Positions 35,310 to 50,300 of a DNA stretch of 64,000 nt are shown here, one piece after another. Source of the DNA: Warburgia ugandensis (taxonomy: Eukaryota > Streptophyta > Magnoliopsida > Canellales > Canellaceae); contig CP141132.1 of the NCBI GenBank assembly GCA_035236585.1, forward strand, positions 54,191,880-54,255,879. Direction: 5' to 3'. The notes beneath the pieces are model-generated. The model searched no databases, had not been told where the DNA came from, and saw only the letters and a list, made by a program, of their open reading frames with translations. Position numbers and translations under genes: made by a program. Within the stretch, counting starts at the first letter, position 1; each line of letters begins with the position of its first letter.

Positions 35310-38300
35310 CTGTCAAACAACAACAACAAAATAAGTGTTGGCCAGAAGCTTCCAAACCTCCCATAATCTATATACACAGCCGAGAAACTCACCCCTGCAA
35401 GCTGGAAGTCCAAGCAACTTGATAATTGGAGAGCAGATCCAAATGTTGAAATTCGAGAATTGATGAGCTGCAATAGGTATATAATTATGATCAAATAAGA
35501 CCCAAAGACTGGGATCCAGTGTCTATTTCCACTCTTATAATAGGATTTTCTCATTACTTTTCTTTTCCCTTTTGCTACCTGCTAAAATTAAATGAAAAAC
35601 ATAAATACTATATTCTATTTCTACTATAAGATACTTCTTCAAGGAAAAAGCTTTCCTTAAACACTTGATTTTTCAGAATCCAATTAACCCGAGTTTATGA
35701 GATCTGGCAGGTGAATATGGAATAGGGAAGAAATAATAGCTTCAAGAAAAGATAAGAAACAGCTTCAAACTTGCTTAATGTTTGATTAAGTCCTTTCTTT
35801 GCTTGAAAGAATAAAGGGGGAAGTTAAGAAAAAAGGTGAAGCTAATAAATCTTGTGCAACACATGTCAATTATATTTTCCAACTTCAAAAAATCTTTCAG
35901 ACTGGGACTGTCAATAACAAAAGAAAAAATATAACTTATTATTTACATGGGTCTTATTTTTGTTCTTCTACATCATCAACCCTCCCAGCTGGACTACACT
36001 AGCACTTCCAATTGCATAATTCTGATACTAACTTGATTATGTTTCACTCCCTTGTTCGACAGACTTTCTAATTTAAATACTATAATATAGTAGTAAGTAA
36101 ACTTTAGTGCCAAAAGTGCAATTTTTTCTATTAATTAGCTGAAGTAGCCAAGGTGTCATTAGGTTTTTTTAATGTTTCAATATTTTCAAGATTTGCAACC
36201 AAAAAATACAAGGTGAGGTTTATTAGCACCTGCATACACTTTCATTCCTTGCTTCTCAAGAAACATAAAAAGGAAAAACCTCTCAAATTTCTTTATCAAT
36301 AAATAAGACACCATTTCAAAAGCAAACAAAATAGATGATTCAAAAGTTTTGGACCCCCGGCTAGGTTATAATCTCATAGTCAAATCTGAGGAAGATGACT
36401 CCTATTAACGAAAGAATGAAAAACATCCTCATGAAGTTCAAGTGTTGTGTGAAAACATTGGATGCCTTCCAAAAATGTTAGTTTCTTGCAGACCAACAAG
36501 AGACCGAGGGAGTCCATTTGGTTACAAACACCTACATCCCACTTAAAAAGAATTAAGAATCCCACTCCGTACCTTCAATTCTTAAAGGTAGAGTTGGGTT
36601 GGGCTGAAAATAGTTTAGAATGGCTTACATTTTCAAGTAATGCTAATAAGCAGAAATCAACTTGGAAACATGTCCTTGGTTTCCCCAGATATCTTTAGAT
36701 GAATCAAGCTGTTAGAGAAAAAGACAACAGAAGAAAATCAAGTAGAAAGAGTAGACCAAAGTTAAAGAGGATGGAGGACTAAAAAAAAAATCAGTTAGGA
36801 GAGAAATGAGGACCAGACCATTGCACTGTTTTCTTCTCTTTTTGAGGTGTTCCATACTGGCGAGGGTTAGAACAAGAAATTTTAACGTTGAAAACCCAAT
36901 AGTGACCTTTGTACATTTGCCTTGCCATAAATTCAGCAGCGTTACAAAAAAAGTAAGCAAGTATAGTTGCTTTGCTTGTCCATTGCAAACTCCCTTCAGA
37001 AAAAACAAAAAGCACTTTGGAATTGGTACCAAGATCCCTGGGAACTACTCGCCCAAAATCCATGTCCATCATGTCTTTCAGATATCGGAGCTAGTGACTG
37101 TAAATGCACAGACAATAGTCATAAAATTTAAACTACGCAACATTCAGATCCACGAGACATATCTACAATTAGAGGTTTAGAGACCATAAAGTGATTAATT
37201 CTGACCTGGTACAGTGAATTGAGGATGAGCAGGGAAGATTCCTGGGATGTAATACCGCTTGCATGTTGAAGAAGCAAACTTCTTAACCATGGAGCTGCAC
37301 GAACTAATACTGCACCCCTGGTGTAAGAATGTAACAAAAACCAAAGCCAAGATCTAAATTAGATTTTGTCCTGATTTCCCGGGGTATCTCTATTGTATTT
37401 CATGTACTGAATTTGTCTTTTCTTTTAAGTAAAATGCTTCAAATACTCCAAAAAAGAGAAAGATATAACATACGAAAACTAAGTTGTAGCCATCCAAAAA
37501 TAAAAGAGCTGAGCAACTAGGACCACTTATTTTAGGTCTCATGATATGCATCAGAGAAAGTCTCTTTAAAGTAAGCACATTAGAATAAAGTTGTCTAGGA
37601 CTTAAAAAATATTCAGTAATTCTACTTTTCTGTTCCGGTATTGTCCTCAGATTTACAGAAACTGTTCAGAAATTTTCCATGAACTCAGAAGTGAGGTTAT
37701 TTGACTTGATCCAACCACACTTATTGTGCCAATTTAGAACTTAAATCATTTATAAGAGAGAATCTGAGTTGATGTTTCTTGGTTGGGCAGCTTTTATCAA
37801 ACATCAGAAATAGAATCTCCTCATCTGTTTCTGAAATTGTAAAAATTTAAGGCATTATGCAAGTCCATAAGAAAATCAAATCAAACATCCAGGGAACAAG
37901 AAGTATAAAGCTTGACTTCTGTATTATTGGCTGACAACTAAAGTGAATACTAAAAATGCATAGTTTAGGTCTGTGTATTATCGAATCAATGCCAGAAGCG
38001 AAATTTGAATAGAATTGTCCCCGACTTGAGTATTGGTCGAGGAAATTGTCTGCTCTCATGATTAGGGGACACTTGTATCAAAGATGTGTCAACATGGACG
38101 CACATGTCAACACTTATGGATGCATTTGGAGTTTTGGATACTTGCCACCTTTACTGAGGTCGTTTTTGGAGTGTCTCTAGGTTGTTTTGCTATAAGAAAG
38201 CTATACTGTTTGTCCTTTATGGTAAACAAAACTTTTGCTTCTTTTTTAGAATGAAATTGGAAACATTGCCATATAGTGTTTGACTGACACATTCTATTTT

Positions 38301-41300
38301 CATTGTGATCAGCTAAAAGGCTACAATTTCATGTTATGCTGTAAAATATATCATATACTACACTTCTTTAGGTCCTTACACTATTATGGTGATCAAGCTC
38401 TTTTATTTTTTTATAATAGAATTAGAAGTTTTGCTTTATAATGCTCTGATAATTGCAGCTTTTTTTCATGCTATCATGTAGAAAGCTGCACTATAATGAC
38501 TTTTTCTTTTGAATATTTGTAACAACTTTTTGGCAATACATATTTGAGTGTCAAAGAATTAAATTTGTCTGTTTTTGGTGCACTATTTTTTCTTTTGCAA
38601 AAATTTCAAGAATTCTTTGGAGAGACACCTAAAAGTCATAAATTTAAACTCATTTGCTTCAAGATGACTGCTGCTTGTTAGCTTAAGGAGTTCAGATAGA
38701 TTATCAGGCTATGATTACAAGTAAATATATAATGGTTAGAATTAGTACCCTAGCAATCTCGTCAATTATTCTCATAAATATGGTTGTTGTTGGCCACAGT
38801 TCTTTTGTCTTTACACTATTTTGTTTTAAGTCTAGCCTTTATCTATATTTAATAAATTATCTATTTATTTGCCATGTCCCCTTGTCTGATTTTTAAGGAG
38901 TTGCCATGTTGGACACCCTTCTCCGCATCTTGTCCAGACATTCATAGACACGTCCATGGATCATAGTTTATCATCATTGCATAGAAGTGTTCATAACCAA
39001 TACTGAGAAAATTGTCTACCAACTTAAGTTGATTTTAATAGTCTAGTGTCTCTCGGTGCTGACTTCAAATTCCACATTACATGATATTATACAAGATGAT
39101 AATTAAAAAAGAGTAGCCTGGTGCATGAAGCTCCCATGTATGCAGGGTCCAGGGAAGAGGCAGACCACAAAGGGTCTATAGTACGCAGCCTTACCTTGAG
39201 TTTTTGCAAGAGGCTGTTTCCACACCTCAAACTCGAGACCTCTAGTTCACACTACGAGAGCCCAACCATTGTTCCAAGGGCTCCTCTTCTGATACAAGCT
39301 GATAATTACCTAAATAATTTTTTCTCCAGTAAGAGAGCTTTTCATGAGCATCTTGAACCAAATTTAGAATTGGAAAGACTTATTTGCTGACGCTTCTAAT
39401 CTAGTTAAGTTGCAAAGAAAGATGAGGACAAAAATATAGATGGCCATCAAGGAATAGCAAAGCCTCCCAAAATGGGAAATTAAGGTTACCTTGACTGGAT
39501 CATGGATATGAGAGAGTTCAGAAGCTTGAGGACATCTGATGGATTTAATAGTGAGGTTGTGTTTGCAATTACCTGCAAAGCAGTAAATCAGCATGCCTAT
39601 TCAGAGCTCATAAATATAGCTTCAAACTTCAAATATGTAGCCAACTGCTCCAGTAATAGATCACCAAAAATATGTGAGATGTGCATCAAGATGTCTTATT
39701 TAGCAATATATCAAGCTTTTCACTAGGGATAATAAACCAGCTCCCAAATTTTCTAGGTCAGTGCTATTCGAGTGACTCTGGAACAAATAAAATCATCACT
39801 CAATCATGGGCAAAGGGCCTTTCTGCTGTGTGAAAGGACAAGAATATCATCATCCTTTGGATTTCCCTAAGATTTAGGCCAAGTATACGAGTTTCAAAGG
39901 CTTAGTGAGGTTAAAGTCCAGCCGACCCCTAATTAGGATAAGGTCTTGATGATGATGATGAGTGAGGTTAAAGTCCAATAATCTGCGAGCAAATATCGCA
40001 CAGAGCAGGTTCCAAGACCATAAATACTTGACTAGATGATGCAGAACATATATCAATCTCTTAAATATGTATCATATATTGACAGAACCAAATTGTACAT
40101 CAGGTATATCAGCAATCCAAATGTTCACATCGCCTCTTGCATTTTTCCATCTTAATCCATATGATCCTAAATAGTATATGTTGTTTCCTCGAAGTCTAGT
40201 TTAGTTCCAATGACTTTCTGCATATTTTCTTTAGCAAACATCTGTTTTGTTTCCATTTCAATGTAACATAGTTCCATTGTGGATATCTATCAAGTTGTCA
40301 GCTATATGGTTCTCAGTGCATGTGAACTCCATCTGCTGCTATAAGCAGAATGGACAAACAAGTAACTATGAAAGAAATGGCCACTAGGTATCTAGTGCAC
40401 AAAAATCATGTTGCATTAAGTACTGCAAATTTAGTATTAATACTAGTCATGTGTTAGTCATTTAGCTAAATATAAAAAAAGTGACATGGTAGTTAACTAT
40501 TTTTTAGAAGAACAATTGCTAGGTATGCATGACATATATAGCTGAGGAAAACACAATAAATGGAAGCAAGGAAAACAGGGAACAGTAAGAAAACATATGC
40601 ATATTGACAGAGGTCTAGGTAAAACAGATCACATACAAAATTAAAAAAAAAAAAAAAAAAAATACAAATAGAAAATGAAAATGAAAAAACAAAAATAGAC
40701 AAATATATATGTACAAGGATCAAGCTGAAGAAAATACCACCCAAAATTATAAAATGCAGTACATAATAAAATTGTAAATATGAACAAAATTTTCCCGAAA
40801 GAAAGGTGAAAGGAAGTGGGGGAGAAAAAAAGGAAGACCAAAGAGCACATTCACTCGTGGACTTAGTGTAAGAAATGAAAAGAAGTGTGAAATTAACAAA
40901 GTATACACAGCTGAAAAATTAGAAAAAAGGAATAACCTGAAAAGTTGTTAGAAGTAAAAGAGAAGTAGAACATATATTAACAACTTTCAAACCTCATAAT
41001 AAACACACATACCCAATGCATCATACATGGTTTTGATGACCTACAATTCTCCCTTAATGAATAAACGGTCAAGTATATCATTTACCTATACATGAAGGAA
41101 ACAGCCAAACATGTTTTTCATCTAATAATTTGTGCTTCCACTCGTTCCCTTAGTACTCTAAGTACGACTAGCAGAAAGATCATATGACCCTTCCTCCAAG
41201 GGAAAATGGCAAAAAAGTGCAAAACAAATTAAGATTACACCAGATTTCACCCAATAAAGTTGAAAACATATAATTTATGCGGGTGAGATTTTTCATGCCT

Positions 41301-44300
41301 TCCAACAAAGGAATCCCTATCAAATAGCTTACCACTCTAACCATAGTATCCATCCATATAGATCACCTTGGACATTAAGTATATCCAAAGCAGGAATGGT
41401 CCTCATAGGCATCAAAAACTTAGAAATGTGAAACTTCCTAAATTTTTGGTTTCTTAAACTTCTAAGTAAATGTAATTACTTTCCATATGTCTCAGGATTG
41501 CCTTAAGTTGTTCTGATTAGGAAATCAGGTCCAAAATTAGTAGTTTGGTCAGATTAGACAAGAAGTTTTTCTTTTTTCTTTTTTTTGGATTACATATGAA
41601 GATACACTTGCATGTTCACTTTATTTTTCACAAACCTGATCTCTTTTTCCCTCTATGATAGCCCTAGATTTTCTCAATCACTCCTCTACAACATTTACTT
41701 TCATGACCTCTGTATTCCATACCTCCTACCTGAGCAATCAACTATGATTTTGTTTCTCATCATTCCCATGGAAGTGACCTGAAGGATCAAATGAGCAAGA
41801 TGTCTTACATCAGCTTCATCAAGAATCTGAACAATAAATTCAAGCTACTAGTTCTGATCTTTCAGACCTTCCACAGAAAGCATCCAACAATGGTTCAAAA
41901 CCTTGAAAAAGAAGAGATATGAGTATTTTTGCCCCTAAAGAATCATACAAAGCCAAAATAAACCAGCAAACCTAAATCCAGATCATGCTCCATGAGAAAA
42001 GCAACCTGAAAATGAACTTTTAGCTAGAATTTTCCAAGCCCCTCGATCATGCGATGAGGATTTGGGACATTTAACAGCATCGAAAATCTGAACAATGAAT
42101 TAAAGCTGCTAATTGAGATCTTTAAGATCTCCCACAAGAAAAACATTGAACAATGGTTCAAAATCTTCACGAGAAAAAGAGTTTTTGCAACTAAGCTATC
42201 ATCCAAAGCCAAACAAAGGAGTAAACCTACTCCTAGACATGCATCATTTGAAGAGCAACCGGAAAATAAACTTTTGCTAGATTTTTTCAAACCCTACACC
42301 AATAGTGAGGATTTGGAACAGTCACCTAGTTACTAACCATTATCTTACCAAAGTGCTAAAACTCACGGATTTAATCTGAATCATAAAAGATATCATGACA
42401 ATTATTATCATAAGAATCTGATGGAAAATTCAAGGGCAACAATAACAAGGAAAAAGATTTTCAAAAGAATTCTTAAAATGGAAGAGTCGAAGAGGAAACA
42501 ATTGAGGAATCCTTTGAGGAAAAGAGTTATGAAGATGAAGGATCTGATGAACATGTTGGAACACAATGACAAAATATTTCTATGATTATGAAAGATTTAG
42601 GGAAGATGGAGAATTTTGTTCTGGTTCTACAAGATAATTCTTTTCTGCATGACATGATTGAGAATTGAAGTTAATAAGTATTAAGTTTTGTGTAAGATAA
42701 TTGGGGAAGATAAAATCCTTAATACATAATGTTCGCCAATCTCCTATCTTTTGTAGCAAGAAATAGTAATCTAGAAATATACAGACAAAATAGCTAGCGA
42801 TTTGCTGAAGGTAAAACATAAAGCTACAGTCTCCATGGAAAGGAATTCTACCACAATAGTGTCCAGAGTTAAGAATAAGAAAAATTAAACCTGAGGACCA
42901 CTTCTTAGTTCTTACTGATCAGAAGCTATTGAAGCAAATCAGTTAGACCAGCAGGTTACTACAAGGAAATTATATCAGAGATAGCTAGAGACAAAATTGC
43001 TTGCCCATTGGATGCTTCTAACATATGATTTTATTTTTTTCCTTTTTTGGAGTTGCAAATCACCACCATCCATTTCTATTAATTTTTTCGCATGCCCAAG
43101 GCAAGTGGTTAAGATGATATGAACGCATTGATTTCTTGCAGATTACCTATTTTTTATATGCCAACCAAGATAAATGGCTTAGATCTAGAACCCCTTTTCA
43201 CCATGCAATAGAAAAAAAGGGGAGCCGAGTTCTCTAAACTCTCTCAGCAAGAAATGTAAATAGATTCCTCAGTGAGCTAAAGTTCAACATGCTTTTGATG
43301 AAAAGAGTTTCCAAAAGCAGGAGTTAAACTAGAAATGGAGAATCTTTCACAAACCTGGGTGTTTGCTAGCTGCTAGAGGTTGTTTGAAAATTATACAATT
43401 TATTCAACCTCTTCCTCCCTTCATTATGCTAGGCTTTGAATAGAATCTATCCTATGTCCTTTGCACATTTAAAGGTTATTTTAGAACCACAAGTGGCATC
43501 AAATTAAATATAACTCAGGTGCTGATGAAGTGTTCATATCAAATGCAAATAATGACGTAGAACCATGACCACTGGAGACATGGCACTACCACAGGTAAAT
43601 ACTCCATACAGTTGTATGGTGATGATTATATGACACTAACCAGATATAGTTTCAACATCAAATAATACAGAGAAGGAAAATAAATGTTAAACACATAAAT
43701 CAACGCCTTCTGTTAGTAGCTGGCCACTTTGATTTGAGTATATGATAACCTTTCCGAAGATGGGACTTAAGTAACTATCATGATAGACTATTGATTGGTT
43801 ACTAATCAGAGGCCAAACAAGAAAAGTGAACCTTTTCATCCCGGGTGTTCAAGCAATCAAATAGAAGTGAATGATCATCAGCATGTAGTGCTTGCTTCAG
43901 CAGCACATGAACTGAATCTGCACTAGGAAGCTTAATCTCAGAAGAGTGTTCCTGCTTCGGGCTGCTCCTTGTTGCAGCATCATCAAGTAGGTTTAGACTT
44001 GCAAGCTTCTCACCCATAGTTGGCTCATTCATATCATAATCATTGCCCAGGTCCACTTTAGCCTCCAGATGAGCTATCCAAAACAAGAAAAGGATAACAA
44101 AAAACTGATCAGTCCTCCCAGACTCTGTTATTCCATTCCAACCAAAGAGTTAGTTCTAAAAGTGGATGCATGTATTAACACGAAACACCAAAATGTGTCA
44201 AAACTTTGGAGATCAAATGAAATATAGTCCCACTAGGTGTACACCCTCAAAAGATGGATGGAGTACATGACCTTTCCCATGCATGGTCCAACCTTTTTTG

Positions 44301-47300
44301 CAAATCTAAGCAGTTCATCATGTTTCGAATACCAAAAATAGGTAACCCATGAGAAATCAATGCAGTTAAACAATTTGAGTGTCATGTTTAGAATATAAAA
44401 ACAGGTAACCCATGACAAATCAATGCATTTGGACAATCCAAGCCACTAGTTTTAGATCTTTGAAAAACTTAAACAAAAATGGATGATCATGATCTTTGGC
44501 CTAGAGAAACATAGGCAGAAACATCTGATGAGCATGAAATTTGATGTCTAGCCATCTAATCCAGCACTCAAAAAATGAGATCATATAGTAAGAAATCTTT
44601 TTCTTTTTCAGTCAAATAAAAAGAATTTTGGAACCAACAGCTCCATTAGAGAAGATTTAGAAGAGAGAATCAAGTCTAAAACTCATTTCCTTGTCTAAGC
44701 GGATTATAAGTAGCAGATATACACAGATACAAAGGGATAAAGTGTCAATTTTACCCTTCGTACAAACTTATATAATATTACACGTTTTATGGGTTTATTA
44801 ATATTTTATGTAATCATACATCCTTTTTGTTAGAAGGGGAGCCTTGGCGTAACAGTAAAAGTTGTCGTCATGTGACCTTGAGGTCACAGGTTCAAGGCGT
44901 GGAATCAGCCTCTTGCAAAATGCAAGGTAAGGCTGCCTACTATAGGCGAGAACTTCATGCACCGGGGCTGCTCCTTTTTTTATACATCCTTTTCATTGGC
45001 ACAACGGTAAAGTTGTCATCATGTGACCTTGAGGTCCCGGGTTTAAGGAGTGGAAACAACCTCTTGCAAAAATGCAAGGTAAAGCTGCATACTATAGACC
45101 CTTGTGGTTTGCCTCTTCCCCAGACCACACAAACGCAGGAGCTTAACGCCCTAGGGCTGCCCCTTTATACATCCTTTTTATTGGTAACAAAGATACAGTT
45201 ATATAGGTTGTTCATCATCAATCCACCTTGGCAATTGAAGCCTTGTAATCAAGGAAGGGGGCCACAGTGAAAAGCTCATTCAGGATTCTAGCCATGCAAT
45301 AAATCCCTTTATTATTTTCACCTCACTATCTTGAACCGTGGGTTCATGCATAGGGTGAGGAACTAGAGAAAGGTGGGAGGCTGTTCATGAGAGGGATGTA
45401 GGCAAAGAACCAAGCAAAGAAGAAATGACAAAATGGCAATAAAGAAACCCCTTAAAAGTTCTTATCCTTGGAAGTGGGGAAATGTCAAGGAAGCACGCTT
45501 CAGCTGCCTTTTATATTTAGGTTTTTAGAAGGCAAAACAATGCTTTGCTTTTGTTCAGAGATTCCTAAATTCTTTTTGAATCTTTTGTAATTTTCTGCTT
45601 GATTGCACTTCCAGCTTCCCACCGTCCAAAAAATCGCTCGCTTATTGCTTCCCCCTTCGCTTCAGCTTACCACCCTAGCCACTATGGTCAGAAGTCCAAA
45701 ACGAATATAACCAACTACTTATTCAAACCATCTCATACAATCCATCTCATAGTGAACATTAATTTAGTTAGATCTGATTCCAAGCTCCATTTTTGAGAAC
45801 AATAGGGTCACCTACAAGCATGTCCAACATAACATGAGAGAAGAAATTCTAAATTAATGTTTGATAGCAATCATCTTAAAATCATGACTATCTAAAATAC
45901 ATCTGCAACTAAAAGCTTGCCACATAAGCCATCGGTTGCCTCTTTTTTAGGGAGGACATGTGCATTACAGTTGGCCATCAAAATGAGAGCCAACTGGACT
46001 TGAGCACTTAGCCAGGTTGGTTAAGTGACTAATCTCAATCAAAAGAGAGAGTTGCAAATGTTGGCCAAATGAGCTTCCATTTCTTTTCCACTTTGGGCGC
46101 ATTTTAGTTGCCACAGTTGCAGCCCTCACTAAACAGAGGACCGTTTATGTTATTGTATTGAAGGCAGAAATTAGCAGCTAAAGCAAGGGTTAATAAGGGT
46201 AGCCCTGACAAACAGGTGGACTGGATGGTCATTATATCATCATCATCATCAAAGCCTTATCCCGATTAGGGGTCCTCACTAGACAGTCATTATATATAGG
46301 ATTTTTTGTGGGAAAAGCGAAGTTTGCAAAATTAAAAAAATTAAGTCAATCAATTGGATTTGTAGATGTTGTCGGTTTCATAACTCTAGCTTCCAGCTCT
46401 TATGAAGGATCAGCAGCAAGTATAGGGCCAAATATGATGTTATGTTCATAGGATTCGTCCCTCTCGGTTTCATGGCCAAAATTTGCACCACAGCTTTTTC
46501 AAGTGCAAAGCAATGGTTGATCAAATACATTTGTGGTGGTGCTCCCACACTTCGATGGAAGTAACGATGGAAGTAACAAGGGAAGTCGGAGCTAAAAGGT
46601 CTCAGCTCTTTCAAAGAAGTGGTTACAATCCTCCACTCCCTCTTCTGTGATCCAGCCTTCAAAACCTATCTTTAGCCTAAGAATGATAGAAGTAGAGGAA
46701 TTGTCCCCTCTGTGAAGATGCCTAATTTACAACATCAAGGACAAGGGGATAGAGGTGTTGGGTGGGTCCTTGAATCCAATTGCACGTGACTTTTGCTAGG
46801 GAGTGGAGAATTGTAAGAGACATTAGCATTTGCATATTTGGCAAAGACAAAGTCACCATGATGCATTCTCTATTGTATCTTGCTGACCTAAGGCTGGAAC
46901 CATAAGCTGTGCCCCCTTCGCTGATAGACCATCAAAAGTTTTCTTCCTTTTTAAATGATTAGAGACTGTCAAAGTTCTCGGTGCTATGGTGCTAGCCAGG
47001 TTTGGACTCCATCAAAGAATGCTGCATGTGCAGAAAAATGCCCCTGAAATTGGAGTTTCTCCTTTACCTCCTAAGGACACCTAGGCAAATCAAACTCAGT
47101 ACATCCAGCCATGCTGCCCTAAGTTGATTCTGGCAGTTGATTGAGCATAGAGAAATAACCTTCTTAAGAGAAAATCAATTTGGTACTTCCTATTCTTTCT
47201 TTGTAGATCTCCATGTTATGGCACATGGGCAGATCCTATGGTGAGCACTGTAGCACCCTGTTACTTTTTATTTCCTTTCATCAGCTCAGATTGTCACCCT

Positions 47301-50300
47301 ATGACCTGGAGATCACAGGTTTGAGGCATGGAAACAGCCTCTTGCAAATTGCAAGGTAAGGCTGTGTACTGTAGGCCCTTTGTGGTCCGCCCCTTTCTTC
47401 GAACCTGCATACGCAGAAGCAGGAGAATTAACGGGAAGGAAATATTGTAGATTATTCAATTCTATTTCTTCCTTTGGTAAGGATTGGCCAGTTATGTGAT
47501 TGGAATTCATCTTTTATTTGTTTGCATCACTGAGACACCCGAAGGGACGGCAACCGCTCTTTTAAAGTCACTCTCTCTATCATAATAAAAGCACACTCAA
47601 GGCTAAAATGAATTAGCTAAGGAATTGATTAAGGGCTGACCTATCCAGCTATTGAAAGTTCAATCTACTGGTCCTATATCAATTTATAAATCCTTCTTGT
47701 TGTTTTTTTTTTCATCAGCTCAGATTGTCGGCAGCTGATATTGCAATCGTATAAGTTCGACAATGCCGAGCTGGACTACAATGTCAGTGAACCTTTGAGA
47801 TCTCAGGCCCGTTCTTCAAGATGGGATTAGACACTTCAATGCTCTAGTCAAGACATACATTGCATGGATGATTTTTGTTGCAAAAGACTGAACAGTATAT
47901 CATTATGCTGCAGTTCCTGACTAAAAATCTTACTCTTACTAACATTGCATGTGCCTTTGGGGGAGCCTGTGTTGATGGCCCATCATGGGGCGGGAGTTCC
48001 ATGGAGTCCCAAACTCTGATATCTTTGATCTGGAGCCTTGATCCAAAAAGGTTGACTAACTTAAGACATAAAGTTCACAAGACTCAACAGCTTTTTCTTA
48101 CTCACCTCATAATTGACCACAATTCGAGATACATTAAAAGGATATGGAACCTCAGCCATTATGACATAAACAAGATGTATTGGATGGCTGATCGGTAGGT
48201 AGAAACCACCAAGCTTCAGGTCAGCAAATGTCCTTCAATGGAAAGGAAAATGAGGGTAGTGAATTCTTCTCGTCTAGAATGAAGATACAGGATATTTTGC
48301 CTGTTCTAAAACCAACCTCAAGAACCAGATTGATTGCTAGAAGGAAACGGGACTTATCCAACAATGAGGCCAAACATGGTCAGGACCACCAGTTGTTTTT
48401 TTCCCAAGAAAGGAGGATAAGGGCACTTATTATAGCTGCCTAGGCCTTCACAGAATGTGGGCAATATAGGTCATATCAATGAAAGCAAATAACATTGTAG
48501 TCTCACAGAAACTAAATATATTTACTTTTTAGGAATTTAAAAAACAATGGCATGAATGAGAGGCCTTTTGTCTCTACATTAAAAATAGGTAATGAATGTG
48601 AGAATTTTCAAGTCCTACTCCCACAGCTCTTTCTCAGCATAGTATTACGGTCATAGCAACCCTAGGCTGGATCCCCATTCTTCCCACACCAAAGATCAAG
48701 GCCTCATACACAGGCCAAGAAAAAGCTGAAGTGAGACAGAAGGATCCATACACCTATTACCAGCATCAAGAATCACGGTTTTCTTTCATTATGAAGACTT
48801 ATCGGATGCCCAACGAGTGCTCATCACTTCTAGATGATTATATGTATTCTTCTTTTCAGTTTTGGAAGAGTTGACTGGTGGTTATAGAAGATGGATGAGA
48901 ATTTCAGAAGCAATACTAAAAAATCTGCTTCTAAAATCTCATACACAATTGGGCAATTTTTCTAGATGAAGCCTTCAAGAAAAAATTAGGCAGAAATGGT
49001 TGTGGGTGATTTAAGGAATGCGGAGGGTGAAGGATAGCACTTTCTAAGGGATGTGTTTACGACCAACTTTTCTGTCTTCTATGTTCAATCGTGGCAATCA
49101 CCATTTAGCAGCTCCAAGATAGATTATAAGCCTTATTCCTTCTCTTGCTGTAGTTTTGCTGGTTTTTAAAATTGCAGATCCTAGTTTTCCCCCTAGACTC
49201 AATGATTAATCAAGGTATGTTGGAGGTAATATCTTAGTTCTTGGATCATCACATGTCAGAGAAGGTGAGGATCTTAATTATCTATAGAGGAGTCAACTAA
49301 TCAGGTTCCTTTGATAGAAGAGGAGATTTGGGTAGTTAAAAAGCACTGTTCAACCAATAATTGAATGATTCTTCTTATTGAAACGCAAGGATAATACTCC
49401 ATTAGTTATACCAGTCTCTATTCCATGTACTGAGCACCTGATATCAGCTCTGCTAAAACTACTGAAGAATTAGGGAATGCTGCTGATGAGATTAATTCAT
49501 GAATTAGGGCAATATGGCCTATAGTGGGTTAATCAGTGGTGTTTGTTCTTAACTACGGAGAACTGAGATATTATCAACTCTTATCCACAGATGTTTCAGC
49601 TGTAATAAAAGCATTTTACCACCTGTTATAAGTTAGTTTCAAACCTCAATCTGATAACACAACTAACATCCATATCATGGGCAAACTCACCTGTATGCAT
49701 TTGAGAGAGCAACACAACAAATTTCCAGCCTGGCCATCATGCCAAAAAGAATGTTTTTTACAAGAAAATAGATGAGTTATGGCAAAAAATGTAGCACACT
49801 GGTACACCTAATTTGGAGGACCGGACACAGACCAATCAAGAACCTATGCAGCATTAATGTGATTGTCTCTATGTTAAAGAAGAGAAATTCTTACTTCACC
49901 AAAGGATGATCTCCTACCGCATTAGCTATCTTGGCGAGGATAATCAAAGTTCAGAAGGACGAGAGGCCAATGTTCCTGATATCTTGATGGTTTTGTAATA
50001 CCCACAAGAAAGGCATATATCAGTTCCATGGATAGTTGCTGAATGTTGTCACTCAAGCTAACCCCCTCAGCAGCACACTTAAAATTGTCTTCTGCCACAA
50101 TATTAAAGAAGAACTCTAACCTACTTGCACCTTTGTAGATACTTCAGGGCTAGGTCCTCAACTGACAATCACCATTATTCTTCTTTCTCTAACAGATAGA
50201 AAGAGAAGCTTCCAACTATCAACCTCTTTGTCCCTGTTTTCCCTTTAATCAGGTCATTACTTGTACATCAATTACTCTCTAGATGATGATCATCATCATC

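Noticed and set aside
40493..40850. Phe-rich hydrophobic ORFs on the minus strand
   Set aside because: They come from A-rich sequence and a 20-nt A run read in reverse, inside an intron.
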